From NCBI RefSeq assembly GCF_000800255.1, contig NZ_CP009747.1, forward strand, positions 4,650,001 through 4,714,000: a stretch of 64,000 nucleotides of DNA, in the 5' to 3' direction. Positions 43,507 to 52,485 of the stretch are shown one piece after another (the first letter of the stretch is position 1; each line of letters opens with the position of its first letter). Source of the DNA: Pseudomonas parafulva. GTDB taxonomy: Bacteria > Pseudomonadota > Gammaproteobacteria > Pseudomonadales > Pseudomonadaceae. Below the pieces are notes generated by a model. It had not been told where the DNA came from. It saw only the letters and a list, made by a program, of their open reading frames with translations, and did not search any database. The translations under genes were made by a program, and so were the position numbers.

Positions 43507-45804
43507 ATGAATCCCCTGAAACTTTCCAGCGATTGCGCACGCTCAAGCCGTGGCGGCAGTCGTCTCTCGCCGCTCGCCCTGTGCGTTGCCTTCAGCCTGT
43601 GCACCAGTGCTTACGCCGCCGACGGCCAGCCCATCGAACTGAGCGCGACCAGCATCGAGGACAGCGCGCTGCCCAGCGCCGACGCCACCGGGCAGCTTGG
43701 CTACACGGTCGAGAGCACACGCAGCTCCACCGGGCTCGATCTTACCCCACGCCAGACCCCGCAGTCGGTGACCACGATCACCCGTCAGCAAATGGACGAC
43801 CGCGATGTGCACAGCATCGAGCAGGCGTTGGAGACGGCGCCGGGGATCAGCGTCAGCAAAATGGAAGTGGGCGGGCGTACCGACTTCCGCGCCCGTGGCT
43901 ACACCATCACTAACTGGAAACTCGACGGCCTACAATTTCCGGGCGGCTCGGACTTCAGCGGCAGCGGTAACGCCCTGAACCTCGACTTGTACGAGCGCAT
44001 CGACATCGTTCGCGGCGCCAACGGCCTGCTCGGCGGCACGGGCGACCCGTCGGCCACCGTGAACCTGATTCGCAAGGCCCCGACCCGCACCTTCGGTGGC
44101 AGCGCCTACGCCACCTACGGCAGTTGGGACAAACGGCGCTTGGGCGCCGACCTCAACGTTCCGCTGTCCGAAGACGGCCGCCTGCGCTCGCGCTTCGTGG
44201 TCACCCAACAAGACGCCAACTCGTTCCGCGACAACGAGTCCCAGCGCGCCCGCGCCGCCTTGGCCAACTTCGAGTTCGACCTGGATGACGCCACCACCCT
44301 CGGCGCCGGCTACCAGTACGAGTACAACAAGGTGGTCGGCGGCGGCTGGGGCGCGAACATCCCGATCTGGTACGGCGACGGCAGCAAGACCCACCTGCCA
44401 CGCAGCAGCAACGTGGTGCCGAGCTGGAGCTTCGGCGAATACGTCACCCGCACCACCTTCGGCTCGCTGCAGCACCGCTTCGACAACGACTGGACCCTGG
44501 ACCTCAAAGGCGCCCAGAGCACCACCGATGCGCTCAACCATCGCGGCCTGGCCAAGGTCAACTCATCGGGACGCGGGGTGTACGGCGGCTACTGGGACCA
44601 GGACGGCAGCGGCGCCGTGCTCAATGGTTTGCACAGCTCCAGCGACACCACCCAGCAATCGGCGCAGATCGACCTCTCCGGCCCGTTCCAACTGCTGGGC
44701 CGCACCCATCAGGCGATGGTCGGCTACAACGACAGCCGCACCGTGGCCTGGTCGCCGGAGTACACCTGCACCCTGACCAGCGCCAACCGCGTCAGCGCGC
44801 CGGCGCTGGGCTGTCAGTTCCGCGCCAACAACGGCTTCCCGCTGAGCAACTGGCTCAACGGCGTGGACAGCGACTACAACATGCTCGCCTCGCAAACCGG
44901 CCGCCACAGCAAGACCACTACGCGTTTGCAGGGCATGTACGCCGCCACCCGGCTGAGCATCACCGATCCGCTGTCGGTCATTCTCGGCGCCCGCGTGACC
45001 GACTATTCCTCGACCACACGCAGCGTCGGCGGCGTGCGCAGCAACCAGCAGAACAATGGCATCGTCACCCCCTACCTGGGCGCGGTGTACGACCTGAACG
45101 ACACCTACTCGCTGTACGCCAGCTACACCGATATCTTCAATCCACAGACCCAGGAAACCGCCAGCGGTAGCAAGGTCGAGCCGATCCGTGGCCAGAGCTA
45201 CGAAACCGGCCTGAAGGCCGCCTGGTTCGACGGTCGCCTCAACGCTTCGGCGGCGTACTTCCGCACCAAGCAGGAAAACAAGGCGGTCACCGACGGCGAC
45301 CTGCTCACCCCGACCGGCGCCACGGCCTACAAGGCCGGCTCCGGCCAGGAAACCGACGGCATCGACCTGGAACTGGCCGGCGCCCTGACCGAAAACTGGA
45401 ACGTCTACGGCGGCTACACCTACCTGCACTTCCGCCGCCTCGACAGCGACGGCCGCAGCGACCCGTCGCACCTGTTCAAGGCCTCCACCACCTATCGCCT
45501 GTCCGGCCCGCTGGACCGCCTGACCCTGGGCGCCGGCGTCACGGCGCAGACCAACATCCGCGCACTGTCCACCCCGGCGGGGCAGCCGACCAATGGCGTG
45601 AGCCGCAGCGCCACTGACGTGAACTGGTCGGGTTATGCGATCTGGAACGCCATGGCCAAGTATCAGGTGACCGACGACACCAGCGTCAGCCTCAATGCCG
45701 ATAACCTGTTCGACAAGCGGTACTACACCCGCTACGGGTTCTATGCGGGGGCAATCTATGGGGATCCGCGGAGTTTGTCGTTGACGGTGAGTACGAATTT
45801 TTGA
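43507..45804 (+). CDS. TonB-dependent siderophore receptor
   Basis: Outer-membrane ferric-siderophore transporter of 765 aa (FpvA/FhuE/FoxA-like group). Signal peptide to about residue 39 (SPLALCVAFSLCTSAYAADG). TonB box region and plug follow (YTVESTRSSTGLDLTPRQTPQSVTTITRQQMDDR, SIEQALETAPGISVSK, RARGYTITNWKLDGLQFPG, YERIDIVRGANGLLGGTGDPSATVNLIRK). The C-terminal 22-strand barrel ends DNLFDKRYYTRYGFYAGAIYGDPRSLSLTVSTNF with the terminal Phe. There is no N-terminal signalling domain, so control is not by a FecR-type cascade; the divergent two-component system is the likely regulator. Confidence 0.95.
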   Translation: MNPLKLSSDCARSSRGGSRLSPLALCVAFSLCTSAYAADGQPIELSATSIEDSALPSADATGQLGYTVESTRSSTGLDLTPRQTPQSVTTITRQQMDDRDVHSIEQALETAPGISVSKMEVGGRTDFRARGYTITNWKLDGLQFPGGSDFSGSGNALNLDLYERIDIVRGANGLLGGTGDPSATVNLIRKAPTRTFGGSAYATYGSWDKRRLGADLNVPLSEDGRLRSRFVVTQQDANSFRDNESQRARAALANFEFDLDDATTLGAGYQYEYNKVVGGGWGANIPIWYGDGSKTHLPRSSNVVPSWSFGEYVTRTTFGSLQHRFDNDWTLDLKGAQSTTDALNHRGLAKVNSSGRGVYGGYWDQDGSGAVLNGLHSSSDTTQQSAQIDLSGPFQLLGRTHQAMVGYNDSRTVAWSPEYTCTLTSANRVSAPALGCQFRANNGFPLSNWLNGVDSDYNMLASQTGRHSKTTTRLQGMYAATRLSITDPLSVILGARVTDYSSTTRSVGGVRSNQQNNGIVTPYLGAVYDLNDTYSLYASYTDIFNPQTQETASGSKVEPIRGQSYETGLKAAWFDGRLNASAAYFRTKQENKAVTDGDLLTPTGATAYKAGSGQETDGIDLELAGALTENWNVYGGYTYLHFRRLDSDGRSDPSHLFKASTTYRLSGPLDRLTLGAGVTAQTNIRALSTPAGQPTNGVSRSATDVNWSGYAIWNAMAKYQVTDDTSVSLNADNLFDKRYYTRYGFYAGAIYGDPRSLSLTVSTNF

Positions 45805-45841
45805 GGTGATTTGGGTGAGGGTTGTTTAAATGTGTGTCGGC

Positions 45842-45875
45842 ATGCCGGTCCTAGTGACCGGCATTGTTGTTTTTA
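45842..45875 (+). terminator. Rho-independent terminator after the TonB receptor
   Basis: Stem ATGCCGGTC / GACCGGCAT with a 5-base loop followed by TGTTGTTTTTA. Confidence 0.85.
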
Positions 45876-46280
45876 GGGGATTCGGGACATGACGGGAGGG
45901 GTTTAGTCTGTGGCAGCTAAAATGCTGGGGCACCAGGAGTCGAAAATTTTAATAAATATATGATTGATAATTTTTTATTTGTTTTTGTGCGGCTCTCTAT
46001 CTCTAAAACTATCTTTCGGGATTCGCCCAATCTTTCATAGAGGCAAGCAATGCCAAGCTACGATCCATTGCCCTCGAGGCATAGCAGCCTGTCATGCTGA
46101 CAAGGAGCCATTGCTCCTTTCTAATCGACAGCAAGCGGTTCAAAGGTGCGAAAAGGTAGCTATCCGCTACAAGTGACGTTCAAATCTGTCGATTCAAGCT
46201 GGGGCAACTGACGAAGGTGGTGCACGACGATAAAGCAAGCACCAATACCAAGATTTCAATCGAGGGCTTCGTAGCTTATC
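45876..46280. other. AT-rich gene-free stretch at the left end of the hipBA island
   Basis: About 400 bases with visibly lower GC than the core genome. It contains the left att-like repeat (45929-45944). A 70-codon frame at 45964-46176 has no ribosome site, and I do not support it as a gene. Confidence 0.5.
45929..45944. repeat. Left att-like repeat of the tRNA-Thr 3' end
   Basis: 15 of 16 bases match 48919-48934 inside tRNA-Thr. Direct orientation. Candidate attachment-site copy left after integration. Confidence 0.5.
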
Positions 46281-47507
46281 CTAAGCCAGCAATCTCTTGC
46301 TGCTTGTTGCGTCCACCGCCGCATCCAGCTCAGCCCCAGCCAAATGCTTTGCATAGTGCTCCTTCAGTTCCGACTCCCAAGAAGCGACCTGATCCAATAG
46401 GGCTACCGCCTCATCTTTCGTCAGTGCGAAATGCTTATGTTGACTAAGCAGGTTATCTCGACTTAGAAGGGGACCGTTTATACCAACATGCATCGACAGC
46501 CCTTGTGCAGGCCCCTCTCCCAGTACGGGAAGAACGTCATACATAGGCGAGAGGCGCCAAGCCCCTTCCTGCCAGATCACAGCGTGGTTGCGAGGATGAT
46601 CGTCACTGTTCCCTACTAGAGCGTTGTAGGCCATTCGCCTGTAGAGCTCTTGCCTATCAGAGTCTGGCGCGCCTCTGCGATACAGCTCATCGGCGAGCGC
46701 CGCATAGATCCATCCGTCGTTGCGCTGCGCGTGCCATTCGGCATCGAGAAGAGTCAAGCCACTCATCATTGGGATGCGCCGAAACCTTGCATCAGTCTCT
46801 GACCATTTTCGGTCAAATCGCTCCACTATTAGCGTGTTGCCTTTTACACCTTGATGGAGTGCAGTTCGGGCGACATTCATCCCCTTAGTAGTCGCAAAGG
46901 TCATGCAGGCATACTCAAATTTCGGCAGGTCGTAGTGATCAAATTTATCGCGAGGCTTAGCAAGAATCAGCTTGTGATCAAAGCGGTATGTGCGCTTGGG
47001 CCTGGCACCACCAACAGCTGAGCGCTGATCCCGTATTCTTAAAGCCTCCAACTGCTCAGCGCTCAGCTGGCTGTCATAGATCGCAGCGCAAATATCTATG
47101 AAGTGGTCGAGCCCTTTGGCTTCAAGCATTTTCATAGGCCTTTCGCCTGTACCCGGCCTCGGTGTGCGAGCTTCGCCAGCCATGATATTTCCGGCGCGAT
47201 CTTCGTTAGGAGATAACAACAGGAGCTGGATAGGAGTGAGTTCTCCCTTTTGGGTGCGGCGCAGCAATCGTTCTCCCCAGCCATCTGGCATCGCATCATC
47301 AATGAACCCGGGAACGCCGCCATTCTTTTGTACCTGAATGGGTCGAGTGGAGAGCGGATATCGTATTGGATCAGGCACCCAACCCTTGGTATCCACGATC
47401 TCCGGCGCATAGACGAAGGTTCCCGTGCGGCCAGAAAGGGTCAGCTTACCCAGCGTCACAGTCTGACCTGTTTGCGGACACTCCATGTAAATGTAAGCGT
47501 GCGACAT
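46281..47507 (-). CDS. hipA: HipA-family Ser/Thr kinase toxin
   Basis: Toxin half of a type II toxin-antitoxin pair; HipA kinases phosphorylate tRNA-synthetase-type targets and halt growth. The 408-aa protein has the HipA N-terminal subdomain (GFIDDAMPDGWGERLL) and the kinase core: P-loop-like SAVGGARPK, catalytic NALVGNSDDHPRNHAVI and metal-binding SPMYDVLP, all intact. Start ATG overlaps the hipB stop (TAATG). Compact HipA of the YjjJ/HipA-like group; the target is unknown. Confidence 0.9.
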   Translation of the reverse strand: MSHAYIYMECPQTGQTVTLGKLTLSGRTGTFVYAPEIVDTKGWVPDPIRYPLSTRPIQVQKNGGVPGFIDDAMPDGWGERLLRRTQKGELTPIQLLLLSPNEDRAGNIMAGEARTPRPGTGERPMKMLEAKGLDHFIDICAAIYDSQLSAEQLEALRIRDQRSAVGGARPKRTYRFDHKLILAKPRDKFDHYDLPKFEYACMTFATTKGMNVARTALHQGVKGNTLIVERFDRKWSETDARFRRIPMMSGLTLLDAEWHAQRNDGWIYAALADELYRRGAPDSDRQELYRRMAYNALVGNSDDHPRNHAVIWQEGAWRLSPMYDVLPVLGEGPAQGLSMHVGINGPLLSRDNLLSQHKHFALTKDEAVALLDQVASWESELKEHYAKHLAGAELDAAVDATSSKRLLA

Positions 47508-47830
47508 TAGAAGTCCTCCGCTTTGCTGCGCGGCAGTTTTACGCGCTTGGTGGTGTTGCTTTCTAAAGAGTTGAGATCAAGCGCAGGGTCATCGATCAGT
47601 GCTTGGAAAACCCGGTCAGAGATCCCCACGGTAAATAGCGCGAGCATGAAATCGCGCAACGAAACACCTTCAGCCTTCCCCCCCTCGAGGTGACGAATAG
47701 CTCGGAGAGAAATTCCAGCTAGCTCTGCAAGGTCAGCCTGCCGTATCCCCATGCGCAACCGAGCTTCCTTCATCAGAAGGCCTATACGGTAAAGCACAGA
47801 GGTGCTTTGAACAGGGAAAAAGTCTTTCAT
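47507..47830 (-). CDS. hipB: HipB-type antitoxin, XRE-family repressor
   Basis: Antitoxin and autorepressor. The 107-aa protein has a helix-turn-helix domain (LLMKEARLRMGIRQADLAELAGISLRAIRHLEGGKAEGVSLRDFMLALF) and a short C-terminal tail. First gene of the hipBA operon, antitoxin before toxin as usual. Repeated TACCTTA-type sequences upstream are candidate operators. Confidence 0.88.
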   Translation of the reverse strand: MKDFFPVQSTSVLYRIGLLMKEARLRMGIRQADLAELAGISLRAIRHLEGGKAEGVSLRDFMLALFTVGISDRVFQALIDDPALDLNSLESNTTKRVKLPRSKAEDF

Positions 47831-47962
47831 AAGGTAGCACCTAGCGACATCCTAGAGAGGATAAGATATCACTAATCGCACACTAAAAAATCTTTTGTAG
47901 ATTTTAAGATGTCGCAAAATGACACCTTATGTACGATAAGGGTTCATGAAATGATACCTTAA
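47831..47962. promoter_or_regulatory. Putative hipBA promoter-operator region
   Basis: Three copies of a TGnYACCTTA-like element: 47831-47840 (inverted, TGCTACCTTA), 47921-47929 within AATGACACCTTAT, and 47951-47961 within AATGATACCTTAA; the last two are 31 bases apart. A perfect 8-bp inverted repeat GCGACATC (47845-47852) / GATGTCGC (47908-47915) spans the probable promoter. These are candidate HipB sites; the exact -35/-10 is not resolved. Confidence 0.4.
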
Positions 47963-48029
47963 TAGAGGGGTAGAACCAGCGCGGGTAAGTCAAATCTCGC
48001 GTTCTTGGCGGTAATTTTTCCCCAGTTTG

Positions 48030-48215
48030 GCACTACCCTCGCCAGATCAGCCTTCTGCCAATGGTGGGGATATCCTGACGTTGCAGCGGGTTTTAGGGCA
48101 CTCGTCGTTGGCCATGACAATGCGCTATGCCCATTTCAGTCCTGGTCACCTTGCAGAGGTGGTAACGCTTAACCCGCTGACCAATCTTGGAGTGAAGGAT
48201 GCAGGTAATGGTTGA
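48030..48215 (+). pseudogene. C-terminal fragment of a tyrosine recombinase (integrase)
   Basis: The frame NGGDILTLQRVLGHSSLAMTMRYAHFSPGHLAEVV is the conserved last box of phage-type integrases, containing the LGHSS...T..RYAH segment with the nucleophile Tyr. Everything upstream (catalytic Arg, core) is missing. The HTFAS-like stretch just before it is out of frame by about 2 bases, so this is a frameshifted relic. Confidence 0.75.
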
Positions 48216-48390
48216 AGCTCTGGAGTGGTGCGTAGTGGTTTGGGATTTTGCTGCTGCGCCGGCTGCCAATCAGTCACTAAACCTGACCACAGTGGGCGTA
48301 GCACTGATATCAGGATTGATTGGTATTAGCGGCTCTTGGCTGGCCCTTGGCTGGCAGGCTTGGAGGGAGAGTCGAGTGCAACACCTCTGA
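48199..48390 (+). CDS. Possible small single-pass membrane protein
   Basis: 63 codons with GGAGTGAAGG just before the ATG, overlapping the integrase relic end. It has one predicted membrane helix (NLTTVGVALISGLIGISGSWLALGW). Not recognised. It may be chance or the remains of an island gene. Confidence 0.25.
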   Translation: MQVMVEALEWCVVVWDFAAAPAANQSLNLTTVGVALISGLIGISGSWLALGWQAWRESRVQHL

Positions 48391-48840
48391 AGGGGTAGTC
48401 GTTAATCATGGCGTGGGTATTGGGCTCTGTGCGAAAAGTTTTGAGAGGTGAGGTTGTCCGGCGATGGTGGGCTCAGCGCTTGTTTGCCTGATATTCAATG
48501 GTGCCAAAGACGCCGTGGACTCAGGCTTTGCTGCCGCTTTGCGGCAGATCGCGGGGCAAGCCCGCTCCCACAGGGTTCTGTGCTGGCTTTTTGGAATTGG
48601 GTGGGGCAGTTGCCTTAACGGCGATGGATGGCCGTGCTTTTGGCATTGAACCGAGCGTGTTACTTGGGCTGGGAGAGGCTATTGCCGTCGAAGCGCGTCT
48701 ACCCGCGCGTTCAGGGCTTGGCCATGCGGCAGGTGGTGTCTATCAGCGGGACTAGTGTGCGAGCTTCGGGCATACCTTTGGCATAGAACTAGACCGTTGC
48801 CAGCGCTGGCTGCCCTCCAAGCCCAACGGATCACCAAAAC
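48391..48840. other. Gene-free stretch with one REP-like palindrome
   Basis: No supported gene. Contains the REP-like element at 48543-48577 and otherwise decayed sequence between the integrase relic and the tRNA. Confidence 0.5.
48543..48577. repeat. REP-like element (P. putida type)
   Basis: GATCGCGGGGCAAGCCCGCT followed by CCCACAGG matches the putida REP form (CGCGGG-AA-CCCGCTCCTACAGG). Single copy here. Confidence 0.6.
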
Positions 48841-48843
48841 GAA

Positions 48844-48867
48844 AAAACCCGCCAAAAGGCGGGTTTT
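48844..48867 (-). terminator. Terminator of tRNA-Thr
   Basis: AAAACCCGCC / GGCGGGTTTT stem with a 4-base loop; on the minus strand it ends in a run of T. It lies 45 bases after the tRNA 3' end. Confidence 0.85.
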
Positions 48868-48911
48868 CCGTGTGTTCCAGAGATTTAAACAGCCTTCTCC
48901 GAAACCTTATA

Positions 48912-48987
<76 letters not shown>

Positions 48988-49084
48988 ACAGGGGCGTCAT
49001 TATAGCGATCGCCAGGCTGCTGTAAACCACTTCCTTGCAATTCGCTCGCAATCACCTAAGTCACCGCCGCGAAAGAAGAAAATC

Positions 49085-49354
49085 CTACCAGCCGCGATGG
49101 ATGCTGGTGACGTTCGGCTCGGGTTCGGCTGGGTTGAAAAACAGCTTGTGATTGTCGCAGCCGCGCTTGCGGCACGGGGCGTCTGCTTGCAGGGGCAGGC
49201 CGCGGTCGCCGCCGAGCTGCATGGCGGGGGTTTCCCAGCCAAGGTTGGCGGTTTTCGGGGTGGAGGCGCTGTTGGGCGTGCAGCCGCCTAGGGCCAGGGC
49301 GAGGGCCAGGAAGGTGAGGGGCGTGGTCTGTTTCACGAGTCGAGATCCGTTCAT
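49085..49354 (-). CDS. Small uncharacterised lipoprotein
   Basis: 89-aa precursor with a clear lipoprotein signal (LTFLALALALGGC). The mature part carries two cysteines (APCRKRGC) and the segment NLGWETPAMQLGGDRGLPLQADAP. I do not recognise the family. No strong ribosome site: ATG 49354 is chosen, GTG 49336 is possible. Not in an obvious operon. Confidence 0.65.
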   Translation of the reverse strand: MNGSRLVKQTTPLTFLALALALGGCTPNSASTPKTANLGWETPAMQLGGDRGLPLQADAPCRKRGCDNHKLFFNPAEPEPNVTSIHRGW

Positions 49355-49765
49355 CAAGCTATCCGGGTGGGCGGATGCGCAGGTGGGTGTTGCCGGTGGG
49401 TGGGCGCGGGCGGGATTTTAACGGGTTGCGTGGGGCAGTGGGTAGGGTGAGGTGTGGTGGGTGTGATGGGGTTCTTGTTTGACTCGGGCGAGGGGCTGAG
49501 ATGGCGGGGGCTGCTGTGTAGGTTTTTCGCGGCGTGTGGGGTGGTGTCGTGAGTGCTAGGCGCGGGGCTTATTCACAAGCGCGAAGCACAGCTTGGGGGA
49601 AAGGCAAGGATTGATGACAGTCCGTTGGTCTTTGCGCAAAGGCCTGTTTTTGCTGGTGTTAGATCAGCGATGTGGAATAAGCAAAGAGGCAAAACGTCGC
49701 GGGTTAGAGATGAACGGAGAGATTCATCAAAAGCTTGTTCACAGACTTATCCACAGGTTGCTCCG
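49355..49765. other. Gene-free stretch with one DnaA-box-like sequence
   Basis: GT-rich on the plus strand, with no supported gene. TTATCCACA at 49747-49755 is a perfect DnaA-box 9-mer but stands alone, so no origin is proposed. Confidence 0.45.
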
Positions 49766-50983
49766 CTATTTTCGTTCGCCTAACAGGAGCAGATTGCGGG
49801 GCGTCAGGGGGTAGTCGCAGAAGATGCCGAGTCTGACGTCGTAGCCTTGTTCCTGCAGGAACAACGCGCGGTCGAGCACCAACCAGAGTTCCAGTGGGCG
49901 GCGGAACAGGTTGCGCAGCGCTTCGAGGTTGCGCACTTCGGCCAGGCGTTGCCAGCCTGCGGCTTGCAGGGCGGTCCAGTCGGGATTGCCGGTCAGCGGC
50001 ACGTCGCGCAGGGCGGCGAGGTCGCGGCAGTAGGTTTCGAAGGATTTTTCCAGCCAGGCCGTGGGCAACGAGGGGGTTGGCAGGTAGTCGTCGGTCTGGC
50101 GTTGCTGACGCTGCAACAGGTCGAAGCCCAGGCGCCGGGCCATGGAGCGGTCGCGCTGGCGACGGGCGCGGGCGCCGGAGGTGACGGTTTCGCTCAGGGG
50201 CAGGCCGAGGTCGTCGAGGCCCAGGTGCAGCGGGGAGGCCTGGGCGGCGAGGGACAGCGGTTGATACTGCGGTGCCTGGATGCGGTTGTAGCAGCACGGG
50301 GCCACGGCGATCTGGCGGCAGCCTTGGGCGCTGGCCAGTTGCAGCAGGTGCACGTGCAGGTCGCCGCAGGCGTGCAGGGCCACGACGCTGCTGTCCGGGT
50401 GCAGATGGTCGGCGCTGCCGGGGGCCAGTACGTCTTGCTGCACATGCTGGGCCGCGAGTCGGTGGTGATCGCTGAGCGTCTGGCCCGCCGCCACCAGCGC
50501 TGGATCGTACTCCAGGCAGGTGAGGTGCTGGCCGGGTTGCAGCAGGCGTCGGCCCAGGTGGCCTTTGCCTGCGCACCAGTCGAGCCAGTGCTGGGCGGGC
50601 TGACCGAAGCTGAGGTGGCTGCCGAAGGCTTCGATCTGCTGCCATTTACGGCCGGGCACGTGGACGTCCAGGCGATGGCCGGGCGCGTGCAGCTCGCTGC
50701 GCGGCAGCTCGCCGAGGGCGGACAACTGCACGGCCTCGTGGGCCAGTTGCGGGAAGGGCGCTGGGGCGGGCAGTCGTTCGGGGTGCTGCTGCGCGGCTTC
50801 GGCGTCATCCAGGGTGCGGGTGCGCAGCCACTGGGCCAGCTCGGGGTGCTGGGATTCCCATGGCAAGTGCAGGGCGGTGAACGGGCGGGGTTTCCAGAGG
50901 TGTTCGTGCTGGCGCAGGAACAGGTCCAGGGCCTGGAAGCGCGTGCTCAGTTGTTCGGGGCGCAGGAAGGTGGGCTGAGGCAT
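49766..50983 (-). CDS. SAM-dependent methyltransferase (Methyltransf_32/RRNAD1-like)
   Basis: 405-aa protein from ATG 50983 (MPQPTFLRPEQLSTRFQALDLFL). SAM-binding motif I is DWCAGKGHLGRRLL, followed by LTCLEYDPALVAAG, then VVALHACGDLHVHLL and VAPCCYNRI. The GKGHL...HACGDL...CCY set marks the Methyltransf_32 family, whose substrates are poorly known. The C-terminal third (~290-400) holds helical LEKSFETYCRDLAAL and RNLFRRPLELWLVLDRALFLQEQGYDV. It lies 63 bases downstream of the ABC permease and may be in the same transcript. Confidence 0.8.
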   Translation of the reverse strand: MPQPTFLRPEQLSTRFQALDLFLRQHEHLWKPRPFTALHLPWESQHPELAQWLRTRTLDDAEAAQQHPERLPAPAPFPQLAHEAVQLSALGELPRSELHAPGHRLDVHVPGRKWQQIEAFGSHLSFGQPAQHWLDWCAGKGHLGRRLLQPGQHLTCLEYDPALVAAGQTLSDHHRLAAQHVQQDVLAPGSADHLHPDSSVVALHACGDLHVHLLQLASAQGCRQIAVAPCCYNRIQAPQYQPLSLAAQASPLHLGLDDLGLPLSETVTSGARARRQRDRSMARRLGFDLLQRQQRQTDDYLPTPSLPTAWLEKSFETYCRDLAALRDVPLTGNPDWTALQAAGWQRLAEVRNLEALRNLFRRPLELWLVLDRALFLQEQGYDVRLGIFCDYPLTPRNLLLLGERK

Positions 50984-51046
50984 GACGCGGCGTCGGTGAG
51001 GGAAGGGCGCGGGTGGATCGCCGGGGCGACTCACCCGCGAAGGGGG

Positions 51047-51736
51047 TCAGCGCCCTTGGCAGGCATCGACGCGCAGCCAGCGCTCCAGCAGCTTGAAGCC
51101 TTGCACCAGCACGAACGAGATCAGCAGGTAGAACACCCCGGCGGCGAAGAAGATCTCCACCGGCAGGTAGGTGCGGGCGATGATCGTGCGGGCCATGCCG
51201 GTCAGTTCCAGCAGGGTCACGGTGCTGGCCAGGGCGCTGGCCTTGAGCATCAGGATCACTTCGTTGCTGTAGGCCGGCAGGCCGATGCGGGCAGCGCGCG
51301 GCAGCATGATGTAGACCAGCGCCTTGCCGCGTGACATGCCCAGCGCCCGGGCGGCCTCGATTTCGCCTTTCGGGATGGCCTGCAAGGCGCCGCGCAGGAT
51401 CTCGGCGATGTAGGCGGCGGTGTGCAGGGTCATGGTCAGCACCGTGCACCAGAACGGATCGCGCAGGTACGGCCACAGCGAACTGCTGCGCACCACGTCG
51501 AACTGCGCCAGGCCGTAGTACACCAGGAACAGTTGCACCAGCAGCGGCGTGCCACGGAAGAAGAAGATGTAGCCGTAGGGCAGGGCGCGCACGTACCAAT
51601 GGCGCGAGGTGCGGGCGATGCCCAGCGGGATGGCCAGGATCAGCCCGGCGATGACGGCGATGGCCAGTAGTTCGAGGGTGAGCGTAGCGCCCTGGGCCAG
51701 GCGCGGCAGCCACTTGATGATCACTTCCCAGTTCAT
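51047..51736 (-). CDS. Polar amino acid ABC transporter permease (HisM-like)
   Basis: 229-aa inner-membrane permease of the His/Glu/Gln/Arg/opine family. Several helices, with the EAA loop EIEAARALGMSRGKALVYIMLPRAARIGLPAYSNEVILMLK intact. Start overlaps the preceding permease stop by 4 bases. The HisM/HisQ pair with one binding protein and one ATPase suggests basic amino acids (Arg/Lys/Orn/His), but specificity is not proven. Confidence 0.93.
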   Translation of the reverse strand: MNWEVIIKWLPRLAQGATLTLELLAIAVIAGLILAIPLGIARTSRHWYVRALPYGYIFFFRGTPLLVQLFLVYYGLAQFDVVRSSSLWPYLRDPFWCTVLTMTLHTAAYIAEILRGALQAIPKGEIEAARALGMSRGKALVYIMLPRAARIGLPAYSNEVILMLKASALASTVTLLELTGMARTIIARTYLPVEIFFAAGVFYLLISFVLVQGFKLLERWLRVDACQGR

Positions 51737-52428
51737 TGCGCAGCCCTCGCGAAGCCGCGAGCGGCGCGTTGTTCAAGGAAATGCATGCCGATCATGGCGA
51801 CGATGGTCAGGCACAGGTAGATGCACGCGGCCACGGCGTAGAAGGTGAACGGCTCCTTGGTCACGGTCACGCCGATCTGCGCGTGACGCATGATTTCTTC
51901 CAGGCCGATCACCGACACCAGCGCAGTGTCCTTCATCAGGATCATGAACAGGTTGCCCAGCCCCGGCAGGGCCACGCGCCACATCTGCGGCAGGATGATG
52001 CGCGACAGGATGCGGCCTTTGGACAGCCCCAGCGCCAGGCCCGCTTCGCGATGGCCTTTGGGAATCGCCAGGATGGCGCCGCGGAACACTTCCGTGGCAT
52101 AGGCGCCGAAGCACAGCCCCAGGGCGATCACCCCGGCGGCGAAGGCGCTGAGTTCCAGGCCCGGCATGTTCAGGGCCTCGCCGAGACTGTTCATCAGCCC
52201 GACGGTGCCGAAATAGATCAACAGGACCCACAGCAGTTCAGGCACGCCGCGAACCAGGGTCGAGTAGGTGCCGCCCAGCCACTGCAAGGGCTTGAACGGG
52301 GAGGTCTTGGCCAGGGCGCCGAGCAGGCCGAGGATCAGCCCCAGCAGCAGGGCACAGAGCGCCAGTTTTACGGTCATCAGGGTGCCGGCCATCATGGCCG
52401 GACCGAATCCGTGCAGATCGATATTCAT
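51733..52428 (-). CDS. Polar amino acid ABC transporter permease (HisQ-like)
   Basis: 231-aa permease (MNIDLHGFGPAMMAGTLMTVKLALCALLLG) with the family signature RGVPELLWVLLIYFG and EAA loop HREAGLALGLSKGRILSRIILPQMWRVALPGLGNLFMILMKDTAL. Second membrane subunit of the four-gene transporter. Confidence 0.93.
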   Translation of the reverse strand: MNIDLHGFGPAMMAGTLMTVKLALCALLLGLILGLLGALAKTSPFKPLQWLGGTYSTLVRGVPELLWVLLIYFGTVGLMNSLGEALNMPGLELSAFAAGVIALGLCFGAYATEVFRGAILAIPKGHREAGLALGLSKGRILSRIILPQMWRVALPGLGNLFMILMKDTALVSVIGLEEIMRHAQIGVTVTKEPFTFYAVAACIYLCLTIVAMIGMHFLEQRAARGFARAAQ

Positions 52429-52485
52429 GGGCAGGGTGCATTCAAGGGACGGGCACCGCGCAAAGGCGGTGCCGGTCGGGGTGAA

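Noticed and set aside
45964..46176. 70-codon frame in the AT-rich island end
   Set aside because: No ribosome site, odd composition, no recognisable motif.
48027..48215. Intact small protein instead of integrase relic
   Set aside because: It aligns only with the last box of tyrosine recombinases and lacks the rest of the catalytic domain.
49747..49755. Replication origin from the DnaA box TTATCCACA
   Set aside because: A single box without a cluster, AT-rich unwinding element or dnaA/dnaN neighbours.
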